From: Rhodosporidiobolus odoratus
Lineage: Eukaryota > Basidiomycota > Microbotryomycetes > Sporidiobolales > Sporidiobolaceae
Direction: 5' to 3'
NCBI GenBank assembly: GCA_034387635.1
Contig: JAOANU010000005.1
Span: 1,178,001-1,242,000, forward strand
Length of the DNA: 64,000 bases
Shown one piece after another: positions 11,142 through 22,391 of this stretch. The notes below the pieces were generated by a model. The model ran no database searches and had not been told where the DNA came from. It saw only the letters and a list, made by a program, of their open reading frames with translations. Made by a program: the position numbers and the translations under genes. Numbering within the stretch: position 1 is the stretch's first letter; each line of letters starts with the position of its first letter.

Positions 11142-12538
11142 TTACACGAGAATGGAAGACGAGTCGGCATGGTCGTCTTCCTCGCGTGCTCGCTTCCTCG
11201 TGTTCGAGGCGCCGTCTTTTCCGTTGCTGCACCACCAACCGCGTCAGTACAGCCTCGCGCCTGAGCAAGGGGGAACGAGAGGACGTACTCGACAGTCTTG
11301 TCGACGATCAATCCCCTCAACCAGCCGTTCTCGGTGCGAAGCGTCTCGACTTCCTTCTCAAGGCCGGCGACGCGCTCCCTAAGCTCCTTGGCGGTCTGCT
11401 CGAGCGCCTGCTCGCGCTGCTTCTTCTTGACACGGAAGCGGGCTGTCATAGGCAAAGACGTCAATCCAGCCCCTGCAAAGTACAGCGCGAGGGAAAAACG
11501 AACCCGAAGCCGCAGTATTCCTCCTGCGCTTGTCCTCCTCGATCGCAAGCGAGTTGAGCTGCTCCTCCGACATACCGTCTGTCGAGACACCCTCAGGCAA
11601 GGGAAGGTCGCGAGCGGCTGTCGCCAGCTTCGCCACCGCCTTGGCGGAAGGCGCACGCTTCTTCTTCTCAGTCGCAGCCGGAGCAACAGCGGCCTTCTTG
11701 CCCTTGGCGGCCGCATTGACGGTAGCAGGCTGAGGGAGCCCAGGAAGAGGCGTCTCGACCGGCGTGATGGGCGTCGGCGGGATAAAACCCGGCGTCGAGG
11801 CAGAGGCGGAGGCGAAGAAAGAGGGGAAGGTGGGAGCGGGAGCGCCGAAGGAGGGGAGGCTGAGCGAGGGGTCGACGAGACTGCCGCTGCTGAGGCTGGA
11901 GGGGGCGAATGGGTCGGTAGAGGGGACAGCAGGGGCAGTCGAAGTTCCGAGAAGGGCGCTCAAATCGACGGTCGAGGTCAGTTCCGGCTGGACGGTACTC
12001 TGAGGCGACTCCTGGAAGTGTGTCTTGCTCTGAACTCCGAAGGCAGCGGCGTAGCGAGTGGTGGAACGCTCAGCAGTCGGAGGGGAGGGCTTGTCATAAA
12101 GGGCGGCGTCGCCGAAATCGGGAGAATCGAAGTCGTCGAAAGTGACATTGGTCCAGGCTTCAAGCTGGGCTTGCAGAGCGTTTCCATCGCACGGGAAGCT
12201 CACTGCAGAGGGTAGAATGTCAGTATAGTGCGAGAGGGAGATGAGCGAGGAAGCGAGACAAAGGAGGGCGGGACAGAGCGGGACTGACGGGTAAGGTCAT
12301 TACGGTCACTGGTAGGCCCATTGGCTGGCGATATACCAGGAGAAGGGACCACCTGTACATGCGAATAGCTTCCCGGGCTGTCAGCTTGAGTTGTTGTGCC
12401 ACGATGAATAGGAATCGCTTCGAGGTGACAGAGGAACAACTCGCCTGGTTCAGCTGCAGGAGGAGCGAAGTAGGGTCAGTACTGGGTTGAGATAGACCCA
12501 GAGAGGACTCTTACCTGGTCAAACAGAGACGAGTTCAT
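11142..12538 (-). CDS. bZIP transcription factor, Cys3/MetR/Zip1-like
   Basis: The basic region reads EEDKRRRNTAASARFRVKKK, joined across an intron near 11521-11441. The NTAASARFRxKKK signature is that of fungal sulfur and stress regulators (Cys3, MetR, Zip1). A leucine zipper follows (LEQTAKELRERVAGLEKEVE...LRTENGWLRGLI). The last intron (about 11297-11226) gives the tail NGKDGASNTRKRAREEDDHA...SSSILV with a TAA at 11142-11144. The 5' part encodes an acidic, aromatic activation-like segment (LEAWTNVTFDDFDSPDFGD). The first exon probably reads MNSSLFDQ from 12538. Splicing it straight to LEAWTN (intron about 12514-12158) keeps frame. Intermediate exons in 12.2-12.45 kb do not give a clean frame, so the 5' structure is uncertain. 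Nuclear DNA-binding regulator; a role in sulfur metabolism is only inferred. Confidence 0.75.
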
Positions 12539-12716
12539 CTTTGCTAGACTGCTAAAGGACCATCTTCAGCCGCGCGCTGCGGGCACCTTCCTCCTCGGAT
12601 CGCGTTGAGTAAGCCAATGTTTTTCCTCTCTCGAGGCTTTTTGAGTATGAGTACGAGGCCTTGCAAATGCTAAGATATGCCAAAGAAGTATCCCCCACAA
12701 TCCCCTGTCCCACATC

Positions 12717-14483
12717 CTAGTCCCGAGCTGCTCCCGCTTTCGCCGCTTTCCATGCCGTCCATTTTCGGCTGATAAACTCGTTCATAACCAAAGTGACAAC
12801 CTATAAGGAGGTCAAGGAGTCAGCGGCAGCAAAGATCGTCAAGAAGAGACGATGCTTACAGTGTGAGGAGCGATTCTGAGCCTGCATAGAGAGCAAAACG
12901 TTAGTACACTTCGTATATACTCAGGCCTACCCCAGCCGCCAGGAAAGGGCAACCCACATGTGTGCTGTGGTACCCTTGTACAATCCTCGCACGCCCTCTG
13001 TCGCCCAGGTCTTGTACAAGCAGTCGATAGGGTTTTTGTCTGTGAGTAGGCAGAAAAAAATCAGCGCATGTACCAGCAGCCGTGCTTCCACGCGGCGTAG
13101 GAGTGGTGTAGCAATAAGCCACACCGGCGATTCAGGAGTGAGCGTACACAGCAGCCCTCGAGGCTTTCCATCGGGGCCGATCGAGTTTGGTGACTGGTTG
13201 TACATCCGGGTCAAGGCCGTGTCTGTCACAGCGAGCAGTCAGTGAGGTGGACTCCGAGAGGAGCTTCTCGAACGAACGCAGTGAGAGCAGTTGAACAAGA
13301 ACCTACCGGCAGGCTGCATCACGGCACAGACACAAGCTCCACTAAACAAACTCGACAGCAGGTAAGTTCCGATATGATCTCCCATCCCCCATTGCACAAG
13401 CTTCGTCTTCGCCAACCCGTACGCCGGAAGCTGTACTGTCGATCCCATCGCCGTTCGAAGCATGGCGGCATCGACTCCACGGGCGAGGCCCTTGACGCCG
13501 TCTGCTTGCACAATGGCTTTCAGACCGTGAAAGGCGGTGGAGTAGTTGTGCTGTGCGCCGACGGGGTTGAATGGAGAGTAGGCCTGCATGCGAGCCTTGA
13601 CGAGAAAGAGAGGGTTGCCGAAAATAGCTGTTCCAGCGCAATGGGGTCAGGACGAGTCGTTTAAGGCGTACAAGAGGGGAGAGCCGCCTTACCACCAACA
13701 ACGCCAGAGCTTGCGCCTGCCGCTAGACTGGTCCATGCCTTCACTTCGTGCTTCTCGTAGCCGAAAAGTCCGTTGATAGAGTGCCGAAGCGGCTCGTAGA
13801 AGCCTAGTCGAGATCCGTTGAGCGCGATTTGGTAGGTGTACTGTGCTCGAACGGCTCATCAGACTAGCTGCTCGGTAGGGCTGACCGGACGAGGGAGAAA
13901 AGGTTGAGATGAGAAAAACGTACCGCCGCTCCCAACCCCCGCTGAACACCTGCAAGCCCCTCGTTCGCCCACGTCTTCCTCAGGCAGTCAGCCGCGCTGG
14001 TGTAGACCTTCCCGCTAGCCGCGGACTTGACATTGGCAGGCGTTGGTGCCGCACCGGTCGTTCCTGCCGCCGAAGGAAGATGGGCTCGTCCCTGGAGCTC
14101 TCCGTCGAGCTGTAACCGCGTCTTTGCGACTTCCATCGGGTTGGTGACTGCGATTGGCGACATGTCAGTCTTGCCCGCATGGCGCACCTCGAAAAAGGAG
14201 CCTGAATAGAAGGAAAGATAGGCAACGGGGGCTGTCGAGGGTGGGGGACGAGAAAAAAACGGTATTGAAGGCAAAAGCCGATGGACGTACTGGTGACGGC
14301 GGTGCATGCTGCAATAGCGCCACTGACGAAGCCCTCTGCAGATGGACAAGGCGACAGGGGTTCAGGGTGAGTTGACCGGGCGAGCCGACTCGAGCAAGGG
14401 AAAGAAGGAACCTGGGAGAAGAGCGTACCGGCGGCTGTGAGGTTGACAGGGGAGGGTGCTGGTGCTGTAGATGAAGATGACAT
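12717..14483 (-). CDS. OAC1: Mitochondrial oxaloacetate carrier, Oac1-like (SLC25)
   Basis: A multi-exon SLC25 carrier of about 330-350 residues. It starts MSSSSTAPAPSPVNLTAAG. Three repeats carry family signatures: TNPMEVAKTRLQLDGE (repeat 1), GNPLFLVKARMQAYSP (repeat 2) and MQPADTALTRMYNQ (repeat 3). The non-acidic repeat 2 signature with LFLVK, and the sequence GVKGLARGVDAAMLRT, match the oxaloacetate/sulfate carrier Oac1 (human relatives SLC25A34/35). The C-terminus is RIAPHTVVTLVMNEF...AAKAGAARD, with a TAG at 12717-12719. At least six short introns interrupt it. It would exchange dicarboxylates and inorganic anions across the inner mitochondrial membrane. It shares a 300-bp divergent promoter with the TatD-like gene. 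Substrate assignment is by family resemblance. Confidence 0.88.
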
Positions 14484-14783
14484 GGTCCACACAGCCAACT
14501 TGATGAGTACAACCGATACTGTATAAAGCGGCAACCGGATTTTGTTCTCTTCGCCCGATGCACACGAGGCGGCTTCACTCGTTATCAGCCCGAGAGCTCG
14601 ACAATCTTAGTCAGTCTATCTCGAGTACCAATCATACCCCAATCTGCCTCTCCGCCCACCCCGCCTGTTGACATCGCCCTTCCCAATTTTCACTTCCGTC
14701 ACCTCGCATTCTCGACGATCTTCGCCGTACAAGCCATTCCGCCCTCCTAATCTGTCTTCCCCTCACTCAAGGAAAGCTGCGCC
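14484..14783. promoter_or_regulatory. Divergent promoter, carrier and TatD-like gene
   Basis: A 300-bp spacer between two divergent starts. It is pyrimidine-rich toward the TatD side and has a TATAAAG string near 14521. No other gene seen. Confidence 0.45.
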
Positions 14784-16148
14784 ATGCCCTGGCGAGACAC
14801 TCGAGCTGCCGCACTTCCTCCTGGCCATTCTCGATTCAAAGCCCCACCTGACCCGATCCTCCTGGCTCGACTCAGCGACGCCCACTGCCACCCTTCTGAT
14901 GACAGTCACTTGACCGTGGACCTACTCGAGGGACTCAAGACCGGAACGCTGGTACGCTACTTCCCTGGATCGTCACTCGTTGCGGCGCTCACCTTTTTTC
15001 TTCTTCTTACAGTCTGCGATGAGCTCCTCGCTGCGAAATCAGGACATCACCAAGCAGGTATACTCCGCAAGCCCCGAGACGGTCATCCCCTTCTTCGGCC
15101 TTCATCCTTGGTACTGTCACCCCCTCTCGTTCGCCCCTCCTGATGCCCTACCTTCAAAAGAAGAACACTACGCTTCCCTCTTTCCCGACCCTACCGACCC
15201 GTCGCGAGCACATCCTCAGCTAGCCACAGCTCTTTCGGCCTTCCCCGAGCCAGTCCCCATCTCCATTTTCATCGCCAGCCTCGAAGAAAATCTCCTCGCC
15301 CACCCAACCTCTCATGTCGGCGAAATTGGCCTCGACCGTGCCTTCCGCATCCCCAATCCTCCCCACATCAGCGCAGACAAGTCCAATCCCAAGCACACAG
15401 ACTTGGCCACGCCCTTTGAGCACCAAGTCAAAGTCGTCGAAGCGCAGGTGGATCTGGCCATCAAGTTGGGGAGGAATATTAGTTTTCACTCGGTCAGGGC
15501 ACCGCAGGAGACGGTTGATGTGTTGAGAAGGTTCAAGGAAGAGAAGCGAGAGGGGTGGAGCAGTATTCATATCTGCTTGCATTCTTTCGGAGGAAGAGCA
15601 GAGACGGCCAAGCAAATTCAGAAAAGTCAGTCATCACCTTGCGCTCTGGTTTCTTTCCTATTGCTCTCTGCTCACCTATTGGTGTTGCTGTGGTACAGTG
15701 CATCATAACATCTTTTTCTCCTTCGCAACGATCATTTCGGGTCGCTCGCCACACTTCCACAAACTGTTGCAGGCAATCGAGCCGGACAGGCTGCTCATCG
15801 AAAGCGACTTTTCAGACACAGCCGAGATCGATAACCAGGTAGGACCTCCTATTCTCTACTTCGAATCACGTTGTGCTAATTGTTCTCGTCCGGCAGATGT
15901 GGGAATGTTTGGAAGAAATTCAAGAAGCGCGAGGGTGGGCAGCAGAAGAGGCCGTCTCGCAGCTCGAACGGAATTGGAACAGATACATGGCACCCGCATC
16001 TGAGCGACCTGCGGCACCAATATTGAACAGACAGCGACGAGCGGAACGGAGAAGGGTCGATCTGTATGTTTCGGATGAAGAGGAGGATGCGCAAGAGAAG
16101 GTTGCGGCGCTACAGCCGGTAGATGGAGAAGTAGACGGTGCAACATGA
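14784..16148 (+). CDS. TatD-family metal-dependent hydrolase, Scn1-like
   Basis: Starts MPWRDTRAAALPPGHSRFK. The metal-binding HxH motif lies in LSDAHCHPSDD. An intron at about 14953-15011 links KTGTL to SAMSSSLRNQD. VIPFFGLHPWYCH, VGEIGLDRAF (metal Glu), NISFHSVRA (His), ICLHSFGG (His) and LLIESDF (Asp) follow in the order known for TatD nucleases. The long insert between FGLHPW and HVGEIGLDR is as in the S. pombe Cut9-interacting protein Scn1 group. The tail is basic then acidic (NRQRRAERRRVDLYVSDEEE), which could mean nuclear localisation. The stop is at 16146-16148. TatD proteins are magnesium-dependent nucleases or related hydrolases; the activity of the Scn1 branch is uncertain. All metal ligands appear present. 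Confidence 0.85.
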
Positions 16149-16319
16149 GTCGTACACTCATCGATGACTAAGATTCGACACAACGGACAGTGCTGCGTAG
16201 GGTATAGACGAAGGGAGGAATGATCACTATTATCGAAGGGTATGTGAAAACGGCCTTGGGGGGACTGCTGCACGTTGGAGGGAAGGTCTAGTCCTCGGAG
16301 ACTCGCCAAACGACAGCAT

Positions 16320-17535
16320 CTAGGCGTTCCCCTGCCCTTGTAACTCCCCCTTGAATCTGTCCACCACCTTTTCCAGCTCGACCTGCTTTTCCCTCGCCAC
16401 CTCCTTCTCGTCCCTTGCCCTCTTCTCAATCTTCGCCATCTCAACGTCCCTCGCAATCAGTCTCGCCTCCATGCTCCGAAGCAGTGCTTGTACAGACTCG
16501 AGATGTTGCTTCAGGCCTGCTGAAGCAACGGGGTCGAAACCTGCGGACGAGGCGAGGGCAGGAGAGAGGGACGTAGTCGCGGGCGAGGGAGAGTGTGAAG
16601 GAGAAGGTTGAGCGTCGAGCATCCGAGGAGAAGACTGCGCAGGGGTCTCGAAGATGGAAGAGGAGGAAACAGAGGATGAATCGGTGTTGAGGCGGGAGAG
16701 GGAGGGGACGCTGGCGGAACTGGAACTGACTCCGGTACCGGCAAGACTGGCTCGAGCGACGAGTTTGGTACGGGCGATGGGGGAGGATCCCGATTGAGGC
16801 TTGTCGGTGAGGCCCAGGTCGTCTGCCCAGTCGGAACCGTAAGTTCTTTCGAACCATTCTGTCATGCGCCGTTGCCTGCAGGTACTCGGTGTCAGACCTG
16901 ATTGAGAGAGGGAGGGAAAATGCCCCGCACCTATTCCTGAGAGTATCCAGCTCCTGCGCAGCCTTTTCCGCCTCACGCTGGTACCCTCCGAGCAGCAACT
17001 CCTGACTCTCAAACTGCTTCTCCAACTCCTCCAGCTGCTTCGCATCCAATCCAGCGTTGCCGCCGCCCTCCCGCTTCTCCGCCTCGAGCTTAGCGACTTG
17101 CACCGCGAGATCCTTCTTTTCCCGCTGAAGAATGACGAACTCCCTTCTCAGAGAGCTGAGCTCGTCGTCCTTATCGCCGAGCTGCGCTTTGAGAGCTATA
17201 ACCTCGAGTGACAAGCCTCCTCCCGCGGCTCCAACGCCTCCGCCCCTCATCGCTGTCGAGTTGAGCGACCGATCTGGTCGCGGTGTCGCCTCGACGTCGG
17301 CGGCTAGCGAGCTACTGGACGGAGTAGACGCCAATCCCAGCGTATCGATCATTGCTGCTGCCTCCCGCCTCGCTGCATCCGCGCGTTCCTTGGCATTGAA
17401 TGACCCAGCGCCGGCATGGGAGGGTCGAGGTGCGGGTCGGGACGAAGTAGTTGCAGTCTTGTTTGAGCGGTAGCTCCGATTCGCTTTCGTGATGGTGTCG
17501 GCGAGCGAGAGAGGAACGTAGCCTGAAGTGTCCAT
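16320..17535 (-). CDS. Coiled-coil protein of unknown function
   Basis: Starts MDTSGYVPLSLADTITKANR (an upstream in-frame ATG at 17580 is possible). An Ala-rich helical segment and a long coiled coil follow (KAQLGDKDDELSSLRREFVI...LEELEKQFESQELLLGGYQR). One intron (about 16930-16874) leads to MTEWFERTYGSDWADDLGLT, a compact aromatic motif. Then come a Ser/Pro-rich linker and a second C-terminal coiled coil (GLKQHLESVQALLRSMEARL...ELEKVVDRFKGELQGQG). The stop is at 16320-16322. The total is near 380 residues. I do not recognise the family. The two coiled coils joined by a disordered linker suggest a scaffold or tether. It is convergent with the TatD-like gene and in tandem with MAF1. Confidence 0.7.
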
Positions 17536-17926
17536 CGAAGAACGAGCAAAGAAGGGGAAAAAACAAGCAACCCCTCGCATAGACAGGTCAGCGGCAAAGA
17601 CACTCGAATTTCAAGGATGTATACGATAACCTACCATCCAAACTGGGCAGAAAGAGACTGACAAGCTAGGTAGAAAGTCGAAAGGGAAAAGGGGTACAGT
17701 CTTGAGTAAAGTAGTACAATGGAAGAGAACAACGACAAAGACACGACCACACAGGCGGGTAAGGCAACAATCCGCACAGAAACAAGAAGTAGAGTGTCTG
17801 TATAAGATAGGTAAAGGAGGAAGAAAGAAAATCCCCCATCCCGACCCGGCTGCCGTGCAAACCCGCTTCTCCGGCCCTTCTCATTGCCCTATAATAGTAG
17901 AGTGTTGATATTCTCGCAGACTGCAG
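17536..17926. other. Spacer upstream of the coiled-coil gene
   Basis: Should contain the promoter of the coiled-coil gene and the MAF1 3' UTR. No further gene seen. Confidence 0.45.
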
Positions 17927-19104
17927 CTACGCAGTTGCCTTGACCTTCTTCTTGGCCAACGCGATCGACGCCACGGAACTGGTCGATGCGCTACGCTTGA
18001 GGTGCGCCGCAGCCGCCTCGACGGAACCGGGACGAGGAGTCGGGGCCGACGATGGAATGAGAAAGCGGCGCTTGGTGCGAGCCTCGGACGGGGTACGGGC
18101 CCAGGCATTGAGGAAGACGATGCGCTTGAGCTTCCTGTTGTAGAGGAACTGGAAGGTTGACCAGAGAAGGCCGCCAGTCGAGTCCTCCTCATGGCCAAAG
18201 TCGGCAGTCGAGGTGGGGAAAACCGACGAGATCGACTTCATGGGCGAACGGTGCGCCCAGGCGCCGGGGGTGAAAGGCGAGGGGCGAGGGTAGGAGCGGG
18301 AAAGAGCTGCCTCTCCTGCGACGCCATCCATTTCGAAGGCCATTCCGTCCTGGTCCTCGCGCTCGAAAGCGTCGTCGTCAAAGTCGTCCTCGCCCTCGTC
18401 ATCGCTCTCGGCTGCATGAGGATCCGAGTCCATATCGGGCGTATAGGTATACACCTCGCACTCGGCCAAGTCGATGATAGGGTCAAGGACTTGACGGAGA
18501 AATGGGTTCGTCGGAATGGCGTCCAGCTCATTCGTAGGTGTCGTCCCCGGCAGCGAGATCGTGTCCGAGTAAGGCGAGGAAGGGATGCCGAATGCAGACG
18601 ACCCCGGGAACGACGAGAAAGAGCGTTGACCCGTCGGCGAGCGAAGGTGGTCGAGCGCGCCCGAGAGCGAAGCAAGGATGGCACGAGGACCTTCCTCACG
18701 GCGGAACTCCTCTGGCCTGACCTTGGAGAAGTCGTGGTCGGGGAAGGCGACGTTGAGAAGGCCGATGAGAAGCCAAAGTGTCTTGCGACTTTGCGGCTTG
18801 TCGAGGGGACCGAAGGCGCTGTCGAGCAGACCTGGGTGGTACTCCGGGGGCGAGACGCTCGTCGAGTGCGAGATGTCCTGAATGAGCTCCGACTCGAGCG
18901 TCTTGAAGAGCTTGCGTTCCTTCGAGACTTGCTTGCACGAGTATGCCTCGATGCGGGTGTTCACCTTCAAGGTTGGGGTCGACGTGCTGAGCGCGTTCGA
19001 CAGTACATCGAGTTCACTGATTTCGAGAAACTGCACAAGCGAAGAGAGGTGAGGTTGTCGCGAAAGAGCAGGATACACGCAGGCGGGGGATAACGGACCT
19101 TCAT
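17927..19104 (-). CDS. MAF1: Maf1, repressor of RNA polymerase III
   Basis: A two-codon first exon (ATG AAG, start 19104) is spliced over a roughly 75-bp intron to FLEISELDVLSNALS, giving the family start MKFLE. Box A continues with VNTRIEAYSCKQVSKERKLF. Box B includes KTLWLLIGLLNVAFPDHDFS, and box C FDDDAFE...LLWSTFQFLYNRKLKRIVFL. A Ser/Pro-rich insert (about 18.5-18.65 kb) separates the boxes, as in other fungi. The C-terminal tail is basic (ALAKKKVKATA) and could be a nuclear signal. The stop is at 17927-17929. Maf1 binds and inhibits Pol III when TORC1/PKA signalling drops. The minimal first exon is a structure found in many Maf1 genes. Identification is secure. Confidence 0.94.
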
Positions 19105-20528
19105 CGGAGTAGGCGATACGGGGTGGAGAGGCGCGACAGGGGTGCAAGGCGAGGCGATTGGATGAGCGACTTGGTGAGTTGGCTACCGCAGTGAGCTGAT
19201 CTGTACATGATAGGCGTCCTTGTCAGCTCGAGTGTACGATAGAGAAGGAAGGGAAGGGAGGAGGCGCGACGGGAAGGTCGGCCTCCTCTATGCGCTTGTA
19301 CTCACCTTTGAGAAGTGGGGGCGGGATTGAGAAGGCTTTGGTGGGGCTTCAGAGTGGACTTGAGGTGGGTAATAGGCGCGGCAGGGGGATGGAAGAGGGA
19401 AGCGAGTCGTCGTCCTTACAGTGGACGGGGCTCGAGGGAAGGCAGGATGGGGAGGTTGTTCGAAGGGGCGGGAGGCGACTGTCGAACGATGACGGCGCAG
19501 ATACTGGTGTGTAGGTGGTAGAGGGGCTTGTTTAGTTGTGTATCCGAGTGATCATCAAAGCGTGTGGTGAAGGGAAGAAGAGAAAGAAGCGATCGCCGTT
19601 GTTTGCAAAGCCACCTCCAACATCGTTCCCCACAGAGCGACCTACAGCTCAGCTTACAGAGTCAGAGATTCTTATCGGACTAGACCATGGCCAGCAGAGA
19701 CTCCTCAGACGTTGTCCATCGGCTGTTGGCTTACTGCCCACCTTGTTCCCACCACCGCGTCGTTCGCGGTGACCGCAAGCTCTGCGACTGGTGAGACGCC
19801 TGCAGCCTAGTCTGACTGCTGTAACCGTGGCACCTTCGCGTCAAGCTTAGGCGAATGAGGCGTACACTCCCCCACAAGGCGTACTTTTCTCTTCCGAACG
19901 TGCGCTCCCTTCTCCTTCCTACAGCTGCCGCCCGCCCGTCAAGCTATCAGCACGCGTTCAGTGCACGTGTGATTGTACTGGTACGGTATACGCTTCACTT
20001 CGATGCTGTGTAGGGCTGGCATGCGTCAAGCCGGACGCTTACAAAGCCTTTTAACTTCTTTCATGAGCAATGCTGCTTGGACCCCGTGATATTCCTCCGC
20101 CGTGGCTGCAGCTTATAGCAGCTGTCCGGCAAGTTCTCGTGACAGGGCTCAATCGCCGGGAATCCAAGTGCAGTCATCAGTAAGCCTGTTTTGCATCATT
20201 TCCCGCTACGCTGGCGCCACCCAGTCCCGTTGCCATGATAAGTACTGCGCCGTCGCCCTCCCTCCGACGACACCTGCACAATCGTCGCAGAGCGCGCGCT
20301 GCAGACAACGTGCCGATTGGACCTTCGCAAGTCGTGAGAGAGCAAAGTTGCATGAGGAAAGGAATTCTGTTCTCGCACCTCGCCGTTCTCGCTTCAAAGT
20401 CGATCAATCGCGGCTCACCAGCCCTTTTTGTCGCCGCACACGAGAGGAAGACCAGCTTGCTCCCTTTCTTCCAATGTACAGGCCACACAACCCCGACTTG
20501 GCTGCTATCTACCTCCCTGCTAGCTCCC
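19105..20528. other. Gene-poor interval
   Basis: About 1.4 kb upstream of MAF1. A + strand frame open over 20102-20818 begins with GTG, has irregular composition and no domain; I do not call it. A palindromic CACGTG lies near 19964-19969. Nothing else is recognised. Confidence 0.4.
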
Positions 20529-21364
20529 CTAATTCACGACCAGCGGGCTTCGAGGTCCCTGGCCGAGATGCCGTAGCGCTGCTGAGTCCTGATGCCGAGG
20601 CGTGGGGAAGTTCCGTGCGAGAAGTCCATCCCTGCGCCCCGGGAGGGACGAAACGCCGATGGCGCACGAGGATGGGCGAGAGATGCGACCTGGATAGTCG
20701 TTGGATGTGTGAGCTCGCTCGGTATGGAGTGAGTCAGGCAGGCAGAGTCTATGAGCTGAATTCACCGTCTCTCGCCTTTCCTCCTGAGGCGCCACTTCTT
20801 GCTCCTTCACTTCCTTGATCTTACAATCTAGCTGCGCGGGTGTATTCTCAGCGCGCAGCTCGCGGATCTTGCTCATGGCTTCCTCCTACGAGCTCGCCCC
20901 ATGAGTCACGGTACAGAGAATGTCAGAACTACGGCAGCAAAGTGCTCGTGTGCTAGTGAAGAAACACGCACCCCGAGAGCCTTAATCAGCATCGTATGGG
21001 TGTCGACTTCGTTAGACGTGGTGGTCGAGCCTGTGTAGATGCTGAGGCGTAGGTGCGTGAGAGAGTTGATTAGGAGTGTTTGATAGCTCCTCGGCGCCTC
21101 GTTCCTTCTCGACCCGGTTGATTCGCGATGTATCAATGCGAACTCTCTCCATACCGTCTCATCGGGTACGAGGTGTATCACGTAGACCCATAATTCGTCG
21201 AGGGCAGTGTAGAGGGCGTTGAGCGCGGGGCCAGCAGTCCAGACGAAGTGTGACGCAGCATTGCGATTGAACTGCTTCACCCGTTTCGTATAGTCGCTGG
21301 AGCAAGTAGCCTTCAAGTCGGCGACGAGTACAGCGACGGGGACGGGCGGCGCTGGACGGCTCAT
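20529..21364 (-). CDS. Unrecognised small protein
   Basis: A plausible two-exon gene. Exon 1 reads MSRPAPPVPVAVLVADLKAT then KRVKQFNRNAASHFVWTAGP and NALYTALDELWVYVIHLVPD, ending KALG at a GTGCGT donor near 20973. The acceptor near 20890 gives EEAMSKIRELRAENTPAQLD and a Glu/Lys-rich stretch in the same frame. The helical, hydrophobic first half and charged second half look coding. The last 70 or so codons (to 20529) are less convincing, and a further intron may exist. I recognise no family. It could be lineage-restricted. The start at 21364 was chosen as the first ATG with a protein-like downstream sequence. Confidence 0.45.
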
Positions 21365-22391
21365 CGTGTAGAGACTGTGTGAGAACTGGATGACTAAGGG
21401 GAGGAAAGGGAGCGCAGTGTAGACTTGGTGCACGGAGCGCTTTTCCGGAGAAGGCGGTGAAAGTCACATGACCTAGTCCAGCTAACGCCTAAGGTACGGC
21501 GGAGAGTATCGTCCAAAGGAGCCTGACGGTTAGTCCTAGGTAGAATCAGCCGGTGCAGAGGGAAAGATCAGCGCTGAAAACCGCTGCATCATGGACGAGC
21601 GGTGGACGAGTCGAACCAAGTTGGGCCTTTTGTGCAGATGCAGGAGACTGAGCGAACCTCGTGAGCAGGTCTCGGAAGTGATTGGAGTGCTAGGAGCGCG
21701 GATTGTCCGGACTGCTGGCGAAGCAGGAGGGAGAACGACCCGAAGGCGACGAATGTAACGGAAGAGGAGGGACGGGAACAGGTGGGCAGCGGACGCGAGG
21801 TTGCGCTTATCCACGCTTCCCGTAGCTAGACTGCCGTGGACGATCGATCTGTCATCAGCTACAAAAGGGCGGTGGAAGAGGAAGAGAAAAGGGGCTCACA
21901 AGTGGTCCCAAGCAAGTCCCAGGTCTCCACGCCGGTTGTATGAGCGTAGCGTAAGCCACCATACAAGATCTGTCATCCGCAGCCGCTCGTCGAGATCTGC
22001 TCAGCAAACTAGCTCGCTCGCAACTCCCTCCATAGAAAGGTCCGTCCGACCGACCCAAATTTCCTTTGATCTTGATGTTACGATACGCGGACCTGTGCGC
22101 ATGTGCGCAATACGCTCCCACCGCGTATTCTGCTGCTTGATAGTATCGTTGCTATACGGTGAGACTCGAAGATAGTCGTGTGCAGTTGGAGAGCCCGTCG
22201 AGAGCGGTATATTATATGGCGAAGGAGAGCTGGTCTGTATCACGTGGCTAGTTCTGCGATGCCACCTTCGTATAGGATTTAGCATCAGGCATAGGTCGAA
22301 AGCACGACGGAGCCGCTTTCGAACGATATATCGCACTTTGCCTTTCGAAGTCTCACCAGCTCGTTCAACTACGTCGCAAACCTTGTGAGCT
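21365..22391. other. Intergenic interval with a doubtful small ORF
   Basis: Lies between the unrecognised small gene and the AGC kinase. On the minus strand an exon pair can be drawn (about 21975-21893 spliced to about 21835-21538) giving a Leu/Arg-rich frame with the segment NLASAAHLFPSLLFRYIRRL. The intron is short and no family is recognised, so I leave it uncalled. Confidence 0.3.

Noticed and set aside
11298..12215. Long + strand open frame of 305 codons
   Set aside because: It lies antisense to the bZIP gene, whose basic region, zipper and splice joins are convincing. The + frame is Arg/Gly/Ser-rich without a domain.
18191..19093. Long + strand open frame of 300 codons
   Set aside because: Antisense shadow of MAF1; Arg/Val-rich composition is typical of a reverse frame in GC-rich DNA.
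20102..20818. + strand open frame of 238 codons in the 19-20.8 kb gap
   Set aside because: Begins at GTG, has random-looking composition and overlaps the more plausible minus-strand exon; no domain seen.
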